Assembly (NCBI GenBank): GCA_038230895.1
Contig: JBBRMJ010000006.1
Span: 1-63,924 of the forward strand
Source of the DNA: JAJXTN01 sp038230895
GTDB taxonomy: Bacteria > Patescibacteriota > Saccharimonadia > Saccharimonadales > UBA4665
Direction: 5' to 3'
Length of the DNA stretch: 63,924 bases
Below are positions 51,349-59,938 of the stretch, piece after piece. Under the pieces are notes generated by a model. The model was not told the DNA's origin and did not search any database. It was given only the letters and a program-made list of their open reading frames with translations. The position numbers and the translations under genes were made by a program. Position 1 is the stretch's first letter, and every line of letters starts with the position of its first letter.

Positions 51349-52650
51349 ATGAGTTTCCGAAGTAGCGTCAAGAAGTTGATACCGGCTGGATTATTTTTAT
51401 CGATTGAGCCGTTCGGCCATCTCTTAGAAGCCATATTTTGGAACACCATCAACGGTTTTCCGGCACGCGGCCTCAAAGTCATCGGCATTACGGGTACGAA
51501 TGGCAAGACTACCACGACCTTCATGGTCCATCGAATGCTGCACGAAGCGGGGTTTAAAGTGGGCCTCATGTCGACGGTAGCGTACGGCGTTGGTGACGAT
51601 ATCAAGCCGCAAATCCACCACATGACGAATGTCGGCGTGCCGGAACTTATGAAACGACTGAAATGGATGAAATCCCAAGGCGCTGAATGGCTGGTGCTGG
51701 AAACTACCAGCCACGCCTTAGCCCAAAATCGGGTCTGGGGTGTGCCTTATTCAGTGGCGGTTATGACGAATGTGACGCATGAGCACCTGGACTATCACAA
51801 GACATTCGAGCGTTACCGCGATGCCAAGCGCAAGCTATTCAAGTTAGCGAACCGCAATAAAGAAGGGTTACGGACGGGTATTATTAATGCTGAAGACCCC
51901 AGCGCTGCGCTGTTTGCCAGTGACATCGCTCACCCAGTGCTTTATGGGGTAGGGCAGGGCGATCTGCAAGCCAGCAATGTCGACCTTAAACCTTCGGGCA
52001 TCACCTACGAAGCCCGACTTGGTGATGAGGTATATCACATTCGCTGCCATATCCCTGGAAGTTTCAATGTTTCCAACTCCCTAGCTGCCGTTGCTACGGG
52101 CCGAGCTGTCGGTCTCAGTGTTGCGCAAATTGAGCAGGGAATTGCGGCGCTGCAGGGCGTCGAAGGCCGCATGACACGGATTGACGAAGGTCAGAATTTC
52201 GACGTCATTGTTGATTTCGCCCACACTCCCGACAGTTTTGAGAAGCTATTCAAAGACCTCAAGCCAGTCGTCAAAGGCAAGCTTATTGTCATGTTCGGCT
52301 CGGCCGGCCGCCGTGACGAAGGCAAGCGGGCAGTGCAGGGTGAATTAGCCGGACAGTACGCCGACGAAGTCATCATCACCGAAGAGGATGACCGCGATAT
52401 CGATGGTCATGAAATTATGAATCAGATCGCCGGTGGAGCCGAGAAAGCCGGTAAAGTCCGTGACCGAAACCTGTTCCTCGTGCTGGATCGTACAGAAGCT
52501 ATCAACTTCACCATCGGCCGTGCCCAGCCCGGCGATACCGTACTACTCCTCGGTAAAGGCCACGAGAAAACTATCGAGCGCGTCGATGGCGAACACCCTT
52601 GGAATGAAATCGGCACCGCCCACGCCGCCGCCAAAAACAGTTCTGGTTAA
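51349..52650 (+). CDS. murE: MurE-like Mur ligase, shortened N-terminus
   Basis: The 433-residue protein has the Mur ligase ATP motif GITGTNGKTTTT at 46-56, then LETTSHALAQNRV, TNVTHEHLDYHKTFERYRDAK, FGSAGRRDEGKR, and the MurE-like LLLGKGHEKT near the end. The usual N-terminal uridine-binding domain (about 90 residues) is reduced to about 45, and the loop that selects the amino acid (DNPR in diaminopimelate enzymes) reads EEDDRDIDG. It probably adds the third amino acid to UDP-MurNAc-dipeptide, but which one is unclear. TATACT lies 7 bases before the ATG. Confidence 0.85.
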   Translation: MSFRSSVKKLIPAGLFLSIEPFGHLLEAIFWNTINGFPARGLKVIGITGTNGKTTTTFMVHRMLHEAGFKVGLMSTVAYGVGDDIKPQIHHMTNVGVPELMKRLKWMKSQGAEWLVLETTSHALAQNRVWGVPYSVAVMTNVTHEHLDYHKTFERYRDAKRKLFKLANRNKEGLRTGIINAEDPSAALFASDIAHPVLYGVGQGDLQASNVDLKPSGITYEARLGDEVYHIRCHIPGSFNVSNSLAAVATGRAVGLSVAQIEQGIAALQGVEGRMTRIDEGQNFDVIVDFAHTPDSFEKLFKDLKPVVKGKLIVMFGSAGRRDEGKRAVQGELAGQYADEVIITEEDDRDIDGHEIMNQIAGGAEKAGKVRDRNLFLVLDRTEAINFTIGRAQPGDTVLLLGKGHEKTIERVDGEHPWNEIGTAHAAAKNSSG

Positions 52651-53501
52651 TTATTATCCAGAGTTAGGGTGGTGCAGCGGATATAGCCACCGCCTTTGGC
52701 GAGTTCGTTAATATCGGGTGTGATGGTTTTCAGTCCGTGGGCTTCGATGTTGGCCTGTAACAGTGGTGCGTGGGCACTCATGATGACTGTTTTGCCGGTG
52801 GAAACCAGGTTGCATGCGAAACCTGCGGTGGCTTCCGCGAAAGACACTTCGATTTTATCCATTGGTAAGGCACGAATTGTGGTCTGACTGTCTGGCACGA
52901 ATGCTTCCGGGCACCAGGCAATCAGATCGTCACGCAGCACCGATATGGCTAGATCGATGTCGTAAAAGAAGCTATCGGGCCAGCCAGAGAGTTGATTTAT
53001 CACGGGTTGGCCGCCGGCATCGAGTTCGGGCATAGTCTGTAGCGAGATGACATCGAAGCCAAGATGCTCAGCGACAAAAGCGTGCATCCGTGAGTCAGTG
53101 CGGTAGGTTGTGCCAGCCAGCAAGTATTTGCCGCAGGGCAGAGCATCACCTTGGCCACTGAAAGGGAAGGGCGCCTTGATAACTGTTTTCCCTAAGTCGG
53201 CCAGAATTTTCTCGGCATGGGCTTCCTCAGCTTTTCGTGGCCCCGGCAAATTGGCAAGAATCACTTTGTCGCCGCGGCAGAGACCCCAGTTAGCAGTAAA
53301 AATCCCGTCCTGACAGTTTGGAGGTGCGGGAGTTTTGATAATCTGCACGCCAGCTTCTTCCAGCGCCGCCTGAATTGCCGCGAATTCGCGCATCACTTTA
53401 CCGCGATCCACTTCGCCGACGTCATGAGAGTAGGCATTTAACTCAACTACATCGAAGTAATCAGCGCCGGACATGAGGACTGTTTGGTTGAATTGCGGCA
53501 T
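52647..53501 (-). CDS. Amidinotransferase/DDAH-like hydrolase
   Basis: The 284-residue protein from ATG 53501 has the guanidine-modifying fold: GIFTANWGL (about 75-83), FPFSGQGDALPCGKYLLAG, LDLAIS-like FYDIDLAISVL and a C-terminal Cys in GGGYIRCTTLTLDN. It resembles dimethylarginine dimethylaminohydrolase and citrullinase-like enzymes, which use that Cys to attack a guanidine or ureido carbon. It could provide citrulline or ammonia from arginine derivatives of the host. Substrate not proven. Overlaps murE's end by 4 bases, convergent. Confidence 0.85.
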   Translation of the reverse strand: MPQFNQTVLMSGADYFDVVELNAYSHDVGEVDRGKVMREFAAIQAALEEAGVQIIKTPAPPNCQDGIFTANWGLCRGDKVILANLPGPRKAEEAHAEKILADLGKTVIKAPFPFSGQGDALPCGKYLLAGTTYRTDSRMHAFVAEHLGFDVISLQTMPELDAGGQPVINQLSGWPDSFFYDIDLAISVLRDDLIAWCPEAFVPDSQTTIRALPMDKIEVSFAEATAGFACNLVSTGKTVIMSAHAPLLQANIEAHGLKTITPDINELAKGGGYIRCTTLTLDNN

Positions 53502-53583
53502 GGTATAAAAAGTATACAAAAGAACAGCGGTTAAGCATAAAAACAATTGTAATCATCTGTAAAATGTGCTATTATATTATATT

Positions 53584-54273
53584 GTGAACAACCCACTTGA
53601 AACATCGCCGCAGCGACCCGATAACACGTCACCGCTCCTACCGGATTGGATCGGTGAAGTTATTAGTACCAGCCCACGATTTAGTCTTTCACATGATCGA
53701 TCAGCAGCCGAAGCGATCGATGTAGTTGCTCACGATCAGGTTGAAGGGTACGGTCGCTTCCTGATTACTAACGAAGATGGAATTGATGAAACGATTTGGT
53801 CACAGATGCAGCAAAACGATGTACCTCGACTACCGCTCCTACTTCATAAAGACGGTATATGGACTTTTGGAATCAAAGATGGCTTGAAGCCACTGTCCCA
53901 AGAAGCTCTTTTTGGCCATCAATCCTCCGAAACATATATTGGCGACCCCGAGATTTATCATGAAATGGGCCTCCTATATCGAAGTATGTATGACGCCACA
54001 AAAGCTTTAATGCTTGAGGGACCAGTAGAGGAAGACAGCCCGCTGGACCACGTAGCGATCTTCAGTTTTAGTGATGAGCGAAACTTCTTATACCTCTACC
54101 CACCGTTTAAAATCGCACCAGAATACAGAAATCTCAGCCAAGATGAGGCAAGTACACTATTTAGGCAAAGCTTAAAAGCAGCGCTTTCAAAACAAATGCA
54201 ATATCATGAGTCACCAAACGACACAATTGATCAATTACTTCAAACTGCCCAAGCGGGCTTTAACGGACTGTAG
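53584..54273 (+). CDS. Unknown protein paired with HAD-kinase fusion
   Basis: The GTG at 53584 is chosen because TATTAT (53570-53575) lies 8 bases before it; a GTG at 53566 in the same frame lies upstream of the likely mRNA start. The 229-residue protein is soluble and acidic with no known motif. It has DEASTLFRQSLKAALSKQMQYHE near the end and a likely alpha/beta core. It is 8 bases before the HAD-kinase gene, so the two are probably made together and may interact. Confidence 0.65.
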   Translation: MNNPLETSPQRPDNTSPLLPDWIGEVISTSPRFSLSHDRSAAEAIDVVAHDQVEGYGRFLITNEDGIDETIWSQMQQNDVPRLPLLLHKDGIWTFGIKDGLKPLSQEALFGHQSSETYIGDPEIYHEMGLLYRSMYDATKALMLEGPVEEDSPLDHVAIFSFSDERNFLYLYPPFKIAPEYRNLSQDEASTLFRQSLKAALSKQMQYHESPNDTIDQLLQTAQAGFNGL

Positions 54274-54281
54274 TTAATAAA

Positions 54282-55373
54282 ATGGTGGCAGAAACTATCT
54301 TTCCGCAAGACTTAGTGTACGAGGGTTCAAAGTATGAATTAGCTGAGCAGAGTGCTGCTGGTATAGCTGCTGTCAACTTTAAGGATTCTCTGCGTGAGGT
54401 TCGTGAGCGGCCAGTAAAGGTTATAGACTTTAACGGAGTTGTGGCCCAAGCATATGAGCGTGAAGATAAAACGCTCAGCCAGAGCTGTATTGATATTGTC
54501 GAGGATATATCTCGTAACGCGCCCCATACGTACATGTATACTCACGATGCGGAAATCGCTCGACGTTTGGAGCGCTTACCGCATACGTTTATCTCACGAA
54601 CGAGTATTGCTGAAACTTCTGCGCACAAAGTATTTTTCGCACTTTTAACGAGTGGCGACGAAGGGATGAGAGTTGCTGTTAAGGCCTTTAAACAGGAACC
54701 AATAAAAGCGATTGCCGATTGGACGAATACTATGTTGGCTCGCAAAAGTGGCCTTGACACTTTTCTGCCGCTCGGACTACTTATCAGTGATGGTGTTGGT
54801 TACACAATCACTGAGCGTCAGGATGATATTGACCCGCTTGATAACGTTGATTGGACGAGGGTACTGATGCAACCCAACGAATCCAAGAACATGCTTGATG
54901 ACCTTAAGATGATTGGTCCCGCGCTGGCAAGACTGCATCATGGTGGCATTTTTCACGGTGATCCCCAGATGAAAAACGCTATGCTTACTCAACGAGGTTC
55001 AATGCACTGGATTGATTGGGAATCCTCAACACTTATATCTCGATCCGCAAAACCCACTGAAGAACTCAAGGCTATGCTGCATCATAAAACTGTGCGTGAC
55101 TTAAGAGTTTTGTTTAGGTCTTTGGCGCGTCCAGTCAGCCTCCAGGGTGTCGGTCTGCTTCATCGTCAAACACCGCTTGCACAGTGGCAGCACTTCGATG
55201 AGCTGATTCTGGCTCCCTACTTCGCTGAGCGCATACGACTTCTGGAGAACGGCACAGCGGAGCAATTTGAAACCAACTTTGGAGTCATGGAAGAAGCTGA
55301 ACGTGATATTGCAGAGTATATTAAAAACGGCGATCTTTATAATACATTGCAACGTTCACGGCACACCACTTAG
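54282..55373 (+). CDS. HAD-like domain fused to a kinase-fold phosphotransferase
   Basis: The 363-residue protein has a HAD-like start (VIDFNGVV, 47-53; YMYTHDAEIARRL, motif-2-like) followed by a protein-kinase-like fold: VAVKAF with Lys 134, a hinge ITERQDDIDP, the catalytic loop HGDPQMKN (His 225, Asp 227, Asn 232) and IDWES (Asp 245, the metal-binding DFG equivalent). These residues match APH/LPS-kinase/RIO-type kinases. It may phosphorylate a small molecule, glycan or protein and have its own phosphatase-like domain. The HAD part lacks motif 4, so it may only bind phosphate. Confidence 0.72.
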   Translation: MVAETIFPQDLVYEGSKYELAEQSAAGIAAVNFKDSLREVRERPVKVIDFNGVVAQAYEREDKTLSQSCIDIVEDISRNAPHTYMYTHDAEIARRLERLPHTFISRTSIAETSAHKVFFALLTSGDEGMRVAVKAFKQEPIKAIADWTNTMLARKSGLDTFLPLGLLISDGVGYTITERQDDIDPLDNVDWTRVLMQPNESKNMLDDLKMIGPALARLHHGGIFHGDPQMKNAMLTQRGSMHWIDWESSTLISRSAKPTEELKAMLHHKTVRDLRVLFRSLARPVSLQGVGLLHRQTPLAQWQHFDELILAPYFAERIRLLENGTAEQFETNFGVMEEAERDIAEYIKNGDLYNTLQRSRHTT

Positions 55374-55384
55374 ACGAGCCTCGC

Positions 55385-55453
55385 TTGACAGGGCTCTCGA
55401 GGCTTCGTTATGATGAGAGCTGACAGTTAGCACTCTCAGGGTTAAAGTGCTAA
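55385..55453 (+). promoter_or_regulatory. groESL promoter with CIRCE operator
   Basis: TTGACA (55385-55390), an 18-base gap and TATGAT (55409-55414) form a strong housekeeping promoter. CIRCE follows at 55427-55453: TTAGCACTC, nine bases, AAGTGCTAA, which differs from the consensus GAGTGCTAA by one base. HrcA would bind here and repress groESL without heat stress. No hrcA gene is in the window. Confidence 0.9.
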
Positions 55454-55481
55454 TGGAACAGAATTAACGGAGGTTTTTATT

Positions 55482-55748
55482 ATGAGTGCACCCTTACAAC
55501 CTTTGGGGGACTACGTTGTCGCCCAGGCTGAAGCAGCCAAATCTAAGACCGCGAGTGGTCTATACATACCGGAAAGTGCGACCGAAAAGCCCAAAACGGC
55601 TAAGATTGTGGCCGTCGGCAAGGACGTCAAACAGGTCAAAGTTGGTGACGTGATCGTCTATAAAGGCTACAGCACCACTGAAGTAAAAGTCGAAAAAGAA
55701 GACTATATATTGGTAAAAGAAGAAGACATTTTAGCGACGGTGAAATAA
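55482..55748 (+). CDS. groES: Co-chaperonin GroES
   Basis: The 88-residue protein has the GroES fold: PLGDYVVAQAEAAKSKTASGLYIPESATEKPKTAKIVAVGK and VKVGDVIVYKGYSTTEVKVEKEDYILVKEEDILA. It caps GroEL during ATP-driven folding. GGAGG precedes the ATG by 9 bases. It is the first gene after CIRCE and 13 bases before groEL. The length (88) is slightly short compared with the usual 95. Confidence 0.96.
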   Translation: MSAPLQPLGDYVVAQAEAAKSKTASGLYIPESATEKPKTAKIVAVGKDVKQVKVGDVIVYKGYSTTEVKVEKEDYILVKEEDILATVK

Positions 55749-55761
55749 GAAGGAGACAGAT

Positions 55762-57405
55762 ATGGCCAAGAAAGTTTTTTATGATGATGATGCCCGCAAG
55801 CGGGTACTTGGTGGGGCAGAGATTTTATACAATGCGGTGAAGACAACTATGGGGCCCAAGGGGCGTAACGTCGTTATCAGTAAGTCATTTGGTGCGCCAA
55901 CGGTGACTCATGACGGCGTGACCGTAGCCAAGGGTGTGGAAATCGCTGATGTTGATGATGAAACCTTGGGCTACAAAGTTGGTGCCGAACTGATCAAGCA
56001 GGCGGCGAGCAAAATGAATGATGTGGCTGGTGATGGTACGACCACCGTGACCGTTCTGACCTATCACATCTTGAACGAGGCTAATAAATTGATTGCTGCC
56101 GGGCACAACCCAATGCAGTTGCGTAAGGGATTAGAAGCCGCTTCGCAGGACGTGATTAAGAAGTTATCGACGCTTTCGGAGAATATCCAGGGCAAGAAAA
56201 ATCGAGTGGCTGAAGTGGCCACTATTTCGGCTGGTGACGACGAAATCGGTAAGCTAATCGCTGATGTTATCGACAAAGTTGGTAAGGACGGCGTGGTGAC
56301 GGTGGAAGCCGGGCAAGGGCTTTTGCTAGAATCGGAAGTCGTTGAAGGTTTCACCTTTGACCGAGGTTTTGTTAGTCCCTACATGGTGACCGACACGGCG
56401 CGCATGGAAGCTGTTTATGACAAGCCGGCGATCGTCATTACTGATAAGAAAATTAGTAGTATTCAGGAGTTTTTGCCACTACTCGAGAAATTGGCTCAGA
56501 GTGGACGTAAAGACTTGGTCTTGATTGCTGATGATGTCGACGGGGAAGCGCTTGGTACCCTGATTTTGAACCGTCTGAAAGGCGTGTTTAACACCGTGGC
56601 TGTCAAGGCGCCGTCATTTGGTGATCGCCGTAAGGATATCTTGAGTGACATTGCTGTTTTGACTGGTGCACAGGTGATTACCGATGACAGAGGTATGACC
56701 TTCGAGAATGTTGATTTGGATGTCGTCGGTGAAGCCCGCAAAATTATCGTTGGCAAGGACGAAACGACAATTATCGAAGGCGGCGGCAAAGCGACCGCTG
56801 TAGCAGCCCGTATTAAGGAAATCACGGCACAAGCTGCTCAAGTGACCAACGAGTATGACAAAGAGAACCTCAGTAAGCGCCGCGCGGCGTTGCAGGGCAA
56901 AGTGGCCGTCATCAAAGTTGGTGGGGCGACTGAAACCGAGATTGAAGAGAAAAAATTCCGTGTTGATGACGCTGTTCATGCGGTCAAAGCTGCTTTGGAC
57001 GAAGGTATTGTTGCCGGTGGTGGCGTAACGCTGATCAATTTGGCTGATGGCATCAAAGTCAACGCGACTGACTCTGTCAGTGCTGGTGCTCAGATCTTGA
57101 AAAACGCGCTGGAGCAACCGTTCCGGATTTTGCTAGCCAATGCCGGACTTAACCCTGACGAATGGCTGCCAAAAGTACGGGCTGCGAAGGCCGGGCAAGG
57201 GGTTGATGTTAGCAACCCAACCAAACTAGTCGACTTGAAGGCTGCAGGTGTGGTTGATCCAACTCGTGTCACCAAGGAAGCGATTCAAAACGCCGTTAGC
57301 ATTGCTGCCACAGCCAGCACCATGGGCGCATTAGTCGTCGATGTACCGAAGGACGACAAGGGCGGCATGCCCGACATGTCCGGCGCAATGGGCGGAATGA
57401 TGTAG
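55762..57405 (+). CDS. groEL: Chaperonin GroEL
   Basis: The 547-residue protein has all GroEL blocks: TMGPKGRNVVI, THDGVTVAKGVE, NDVAGDGTTTVTVLT (ATP binding), KKISSIQEFLPLLE, the family signature AAVEEGIVAGGGVTL-like ALDEGIVAGGGVTL and the Gly/Met-rich end DMSGAMGGMM. It forms the double ring that folds proteins with GroES. It has the normal full length. AAGGAG sits 6 bases before the ATG. Confidence 0.98.
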   Translation: MAKKVFYDDDARKRVLGGAEILYNAVKTTMGPKGRNVVISKSFGAPTVTHDGVTVAKGVEIADVDDETLGYKVGAELIKQAASKMNDVAGDGTTTVTVLTYHILNEANKLIAAGHNPMQLRKGLEAASQDVIKKLSTLSENIQGKKNRVAEVATISAGDDEIGKLIADVIDKVGKDGVVTVEAGQGLLLESEVVEGFTFDRGFVSPYMVTDTARMEAVYDKPAIVITDKKISSIQEFLPLLEKLAQSGRKDLVLIADDVDGEALGTLILNRLKGVFNTVAVKAPSFGDRRKDILSDIAVLTGAQVITDDRGMTFENVDLDVVGEARKIIVGKDETTIIEGGGKATAVAARIKEITAQAAQVTNEYDKENLSKRRAALQGKVAVIKVGGATETEIEEKKFRVDDAVHAVKAALDEGIVAGGGVTLINLADGIKVNATDSVSAGAQILKNALEQPFRILLANAGLNPDEWLPKVRAAKAGQGVDVSNPTKLVDLKAAGVVDPTRVTKEAIQNAVSIAATASTMGALVVDVPKDDKGGMPDMSGAMGGMM

Positions 57406-57407
57406 CC

Positions 57408-57686
57408 ATGGGGGATGTACCCTATGCTCAATGGCGAGGCCCGGAAGCAGCGACTGCTTTTCTTGAAACGTTTCGAGGACTGCAAGCTGAGCACAACCGT
57501 TTATGTGAGTATGCACCCGAACTCCTGGCATCACTCGAAATACTTCGCGACCGATCTGCGAGCTTCAGTGAGGCTGTGCATTACCACGGTGATGAGCGCC
57601 TTCGGGAATTAACAAAAGGTATTGGCGATGCAATTAGCGAAGCAGCCTTGTATCTAGAGAGCAAACTTCCGAAGCAGTCTGATTAG
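57408..57686 (+). CDS. Small helical protein after groEL
   Basis: The 92-residue protein begins 2 bases after the groEL stop and is mostly helical and soluble (AATAFLETFRGLQAEHNRLCEYAPELLASLEIL...). No domain is recognised. Its tight spacing suggests that it is read from the CIRCE promoter and so is heat-induced with groESL; this is inference. It overlaps the end of the next gene (minus strand) by 4 bases. Confidence 0.6.
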   Translation: MGDVPYAQWRGPEAATAFLETFRGLQAEHNRLCEYAPELLASLEILRDRSASFSEAVHYHGDERLRELTKGIGDAISEAALYLESKLPKQSD

Positions 57687-58150
57687 CCTTCGTGGGCTTG
57701 GGTGAAGTAGTTGATCTCGTTGACGATGTCTAGAAGAGCTTGGGCGCGGGTTTTCTCGTCGGTGATAGCTTGAGCAGCGGCGTAGGCTTCCTTGATTTTG
57801 CTGTGGTCATCGCTGGCTTGGATCATCATCATAAGGGTCCGGAATTTCTCCTCAGGGTCTTGATCGAGATGACTCACCAGAGGTGATAGTTGCGTCAAAG
57901 CATGCTGCTTGATGTCGATTAAATCATTTGTATCAACGGCAGCATCAGGTGAAGGTGTGCTACTTGCTGGTGCCGGCGCACTAGTTGGAGTTACGGTGGC
58001 GACAGGTGTTTGAGCATCAAGTGGTTGCCCGGGGTGACCCCAGTCTTGAGTCGCTGGCGCGCTGGAGCTGTCTGTGCTCATAGCCGCCTCGATAGTTTGA
58101 TCTGGGATGTGAGTATCCTGTTGTGATTGGTCGTCTTGGTGCCCGAACAT
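57683..58150 (-). CDS. Protein with disordered Pro/Thr-rich start and conserved helical end, unknown
   Basis: The 155-residue protein has a low-complexity, Ser/Thr/Pro/Ala-rich first half (SAPATQDWGHPGQPL... VTPTSAPAPASSTPSPD) and a helical second half (IDIKQHALTQLSPLVSHL and EEKFRTLMMMIQASDDHSKIKEAYAAAQAI) that looks like a real folded domain. No membrane helix. The ATG follows GGGGGG, a usable ribosome site. Function unknown; the split into tail and domain resembles adaptor proteins, but this is a guess. Confidence 0.68.
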   Translation of the reverse strand: MFGHQDDQSQQDTHIPDQTIEAAMSTDSSSAPATQDWGHPGQPLDAQTPVATVTPTSAPAPASSTPSPDAAVDTNDLIDIKQHALTQLSPLVSHLDQDPEEKFRTLMMMIQASDDHSKIKEAYAAAQAITDEKTRAQALLDIVNEINYFTQAHEG

Positions 58151-58237
58151 ATGCCCCCCGAAAGTTGTTACGCTTAGGTTATACTATATACAATCTGCGC
58201 ATAATTGCACAAGAAAGCACAAGATTTGGAGGTCTAC

Positions 58238-59281
58238 ATGCTCGACGATTTAAAAATGATTCATGAACGTGACGCCCAGGATACGCTTGGTATTGCCGCG
58301 GAACAGTGGCAACAACTGCTACAAGAATTCCCAGTTGAGCAGGGGCGAGGTGATGTTTCAGACGGCATTACCAATATCGTCTATGCGGGCATGGGCGGCT
58401 CGGCATTGGCAGCCCTCGTCAGCCACACCTGGCCTGGCTACAGTGCGCCTTTTGAAGTTGTGCGGGATTACGACATTCCTGCCTATGTTTCAAGCAGTAC
58501 TTTCCTGATCGCCGCCAGCTATTCTGGTAACACCGAGGAGACTTTGGCTGCGATCGCACAGGCCGAAAGGCAAGGGGCGCATATTGTTGTTATTGCCGGT
58601 GGAGGCAAACTAGCTGATTTGGCTCGAGAGAAAGGCTACCCGCTCGTTATCTTACCGAAGGTGGAACAACCGCGCTACGCAGTGCTGTACAACCTTAAGG
58701 CTTTGCTCAGTTTATTCGAAGAAGCGGGCATGATGCAGGCCTCAGAGCTTAACCCACAATTGGAACGAGCCGCTGAGTTCCTCAAACAGGCGGTTCAGCC
58801 TTGGCTGCCAACGATTCCAACCAAAGATAACTTAGCCAAACAAATCGCACTGGAAGTGATTGGTAAATCAGCGGTCATCTACGGTGGTCCGAAACTCGCA
58901 CCCGCTGCCTATAAATGGAAGATTAGTTTTAACGAGAACGCCAAACAAGTGGCCTGGGCGGGGTACTACCCAGAATTTAACCATAATGAGTTCATCGGCT
59001 GGTCTAAGCAGCCGGTTGATAAACCCTACGCGGTGATTGATTTGCGCAGTTCGCTGGAACACCCTCGGGTGCAGAAGCGGTTTGAAGTGAGCGATCGTTT
59101 GCTATCTGGTATGCGTCCGAGCCCGATCGTCGTCAACGCTGTTGGTGATGATATATTAGAGCAATTGTTGTGGACTATCGCGCTCGGAGACTTCGTGACA
59201 TTATATGCAGCACTGTTAAATGGGTTGAATCCGGCACCCGTGGACCTGGTCGAGAAATTTAAGAAAAGTCTGGACGATTAG
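58238..59281 (+). CDS. Bifunctional phosphoglucose/phosphomannose isomerase
   Basis: The 347-residue protein from ATG 58238 (GGAGG 6 bases before it; frame open from 58205) has two SIS domains: GMGGSALAALV near the start, AASYSGNTEETLAA, the family's RYAVLYNLKALL, and the C-terminal HNEFIGW. These match the archaeal-type bifunctional PGI/PMI family, which interconverts fructose-6-P with glucose-6-P and mannose-6-P. It would feed mannose and glucose sugars into glycan synthesis. It is followed after 1 base by a cupin gene. Confidence 0.9.
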   Translation: MLDDLKMIHERDAQDTLGIAAEQWQQLLQEFPVEQGRGDVSDGITNIVYAGMGGSALAALVSHTWPGYSAPFEVVRDYDIPAYVSSSTFLIAASYSGNTEETLAAIAQAERQGAHIVVIAGGGKLADLAREKGYPLVILPKVEQPRYAVLYNLKALLSLFEEAGMMQASELNPQLERAAEFLKQAVQPWLPTIPTKDNLAKQIALEVIGKSAVIYGGPKLAPAAYKWKISFNENAKQVAWAGYYPEFNHNEFIGWSKQPVDKPYAVIDLRSSLEHPRVQKRFEVSDRLLSGMRPSPIVVNAVGDDILEQLLWTIALGDFVTLYAALLNGLNPAPVDLVEKFKKSLDD

Positions 59282-59282
59282 C

Positions 59283-59726
59283 ATGAGCGTCGAAAAACAA
59301 CCGCCACAGTTTGATACTGCAAGCTTCAGTAATGATCCTTACGTTAGGCGAGTCGAAAAACCCTGGGGCTATGAAATACACTGGGTACCGGCCGACGCAC
59401 CCTACCTCGGCAAAGTTCTGCATATCAATGAAGGGGCACGACTGAGTTTGCAATTACACGATCAAAAGCAGGAGAGTTGGTTTGTGATGAATGGACAAGC
59501 CGCAGTCATCTGGGAAAATGACCAAGGCGAGCTCATTCAAACCGAACTTCTGCCAGGGCAGGGTTATAGCACCAAGCTGGGACAGCGCCACCGACTGATC
59601 GGTCTCACTGATTGCGATGTGCTGGAAGTATCAACCCCGGAGCTTGGCACGACTTGGCGCTTGGACGATGATTATGCGCGGCCACACGAGACGCCCGAAC
59701 AGCGTGCTATAGAGCGTACTTCGTAG
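59283..59726 (+). CDS. Cupin protein, mannose-6-phosphate isomerase type II-like
   Basis: The 147 residues form one cupin domain: VEKPWGYEIHWV, LHINEGARLSLQLHDQKQESWFVMNGQAAVIWEN and LPGQGYSTKLGQRHRLIGLTDCDVLEVSTPE. This is close to the C-terminal isomerase half of bifunctional mannose-1-P guanylyltransferase/isomerases. The second metal-binding His of motif 1 appears as LHDQKQE. With the PGI/PMI gene directly before it, it likely acts in the same mannose/fructose phosphate pathway. Confidence 0.82.
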   Translation: MSVEKQPPQFDTASFSNDPYVRRVEKPWGYEIHWVPADAPYLGKVLHINEGARLSLQLHDQKQESWFVMNGQAAVIWENDQGELIQTELLPGQGYSTKLGQRHRLIGLTDCDVLEVSTPELGTTWRLDDDYARPHETPEQRAIERTS

Positions 59727-59773
59727 CGCTACTGCTTGCAGGCAGGGCAGGTGCTTTGCTTTAATGATCAACA

Positions 59774-59926
59774 ATGAAACTATTGCTGGTATTAGGAGTT
59801 CTCGTGGGCGGTTATTTCTATATGCTGACACATACAACTAATATTGTGCTACAACAGACCCAGCGGCTGGATGCCAATTATCAATATGTGGCCAATCATG
59901 CCGATGATATCGCTGCCGGTCGGTAG
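59774..59926 (+). CDS. Small membrane-anchored protein, 50 residues
   Basis: ATG at 59774 opens a 50-residue frame with one N-terminal membrane helix (LLLVLGVLVGGYFYML) and a polar, Gln/Asn-rich tail (VLQQTQRLDANYQYVANHADDIAA). There is no good ribosome site. The clear helix and closed frame on the same strand as its neighbours make it plausible, but it could be chance. Confidence 0.45.
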   Translation: MKLLLVLGVLVGGYFYMLTHTTNIVLQQTQRLDANYQYVANHADDIAAGR

Positions 59927-59938
59927 GGACGGAGAAGT

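Noticed and set aside
56614..57117. 167-residue open frame on the minus strand
   Set aside because: It lies wholly inside groEL on the other strand, has no ribosome site, and its sequence is a shadow of the conserved groEL frame.
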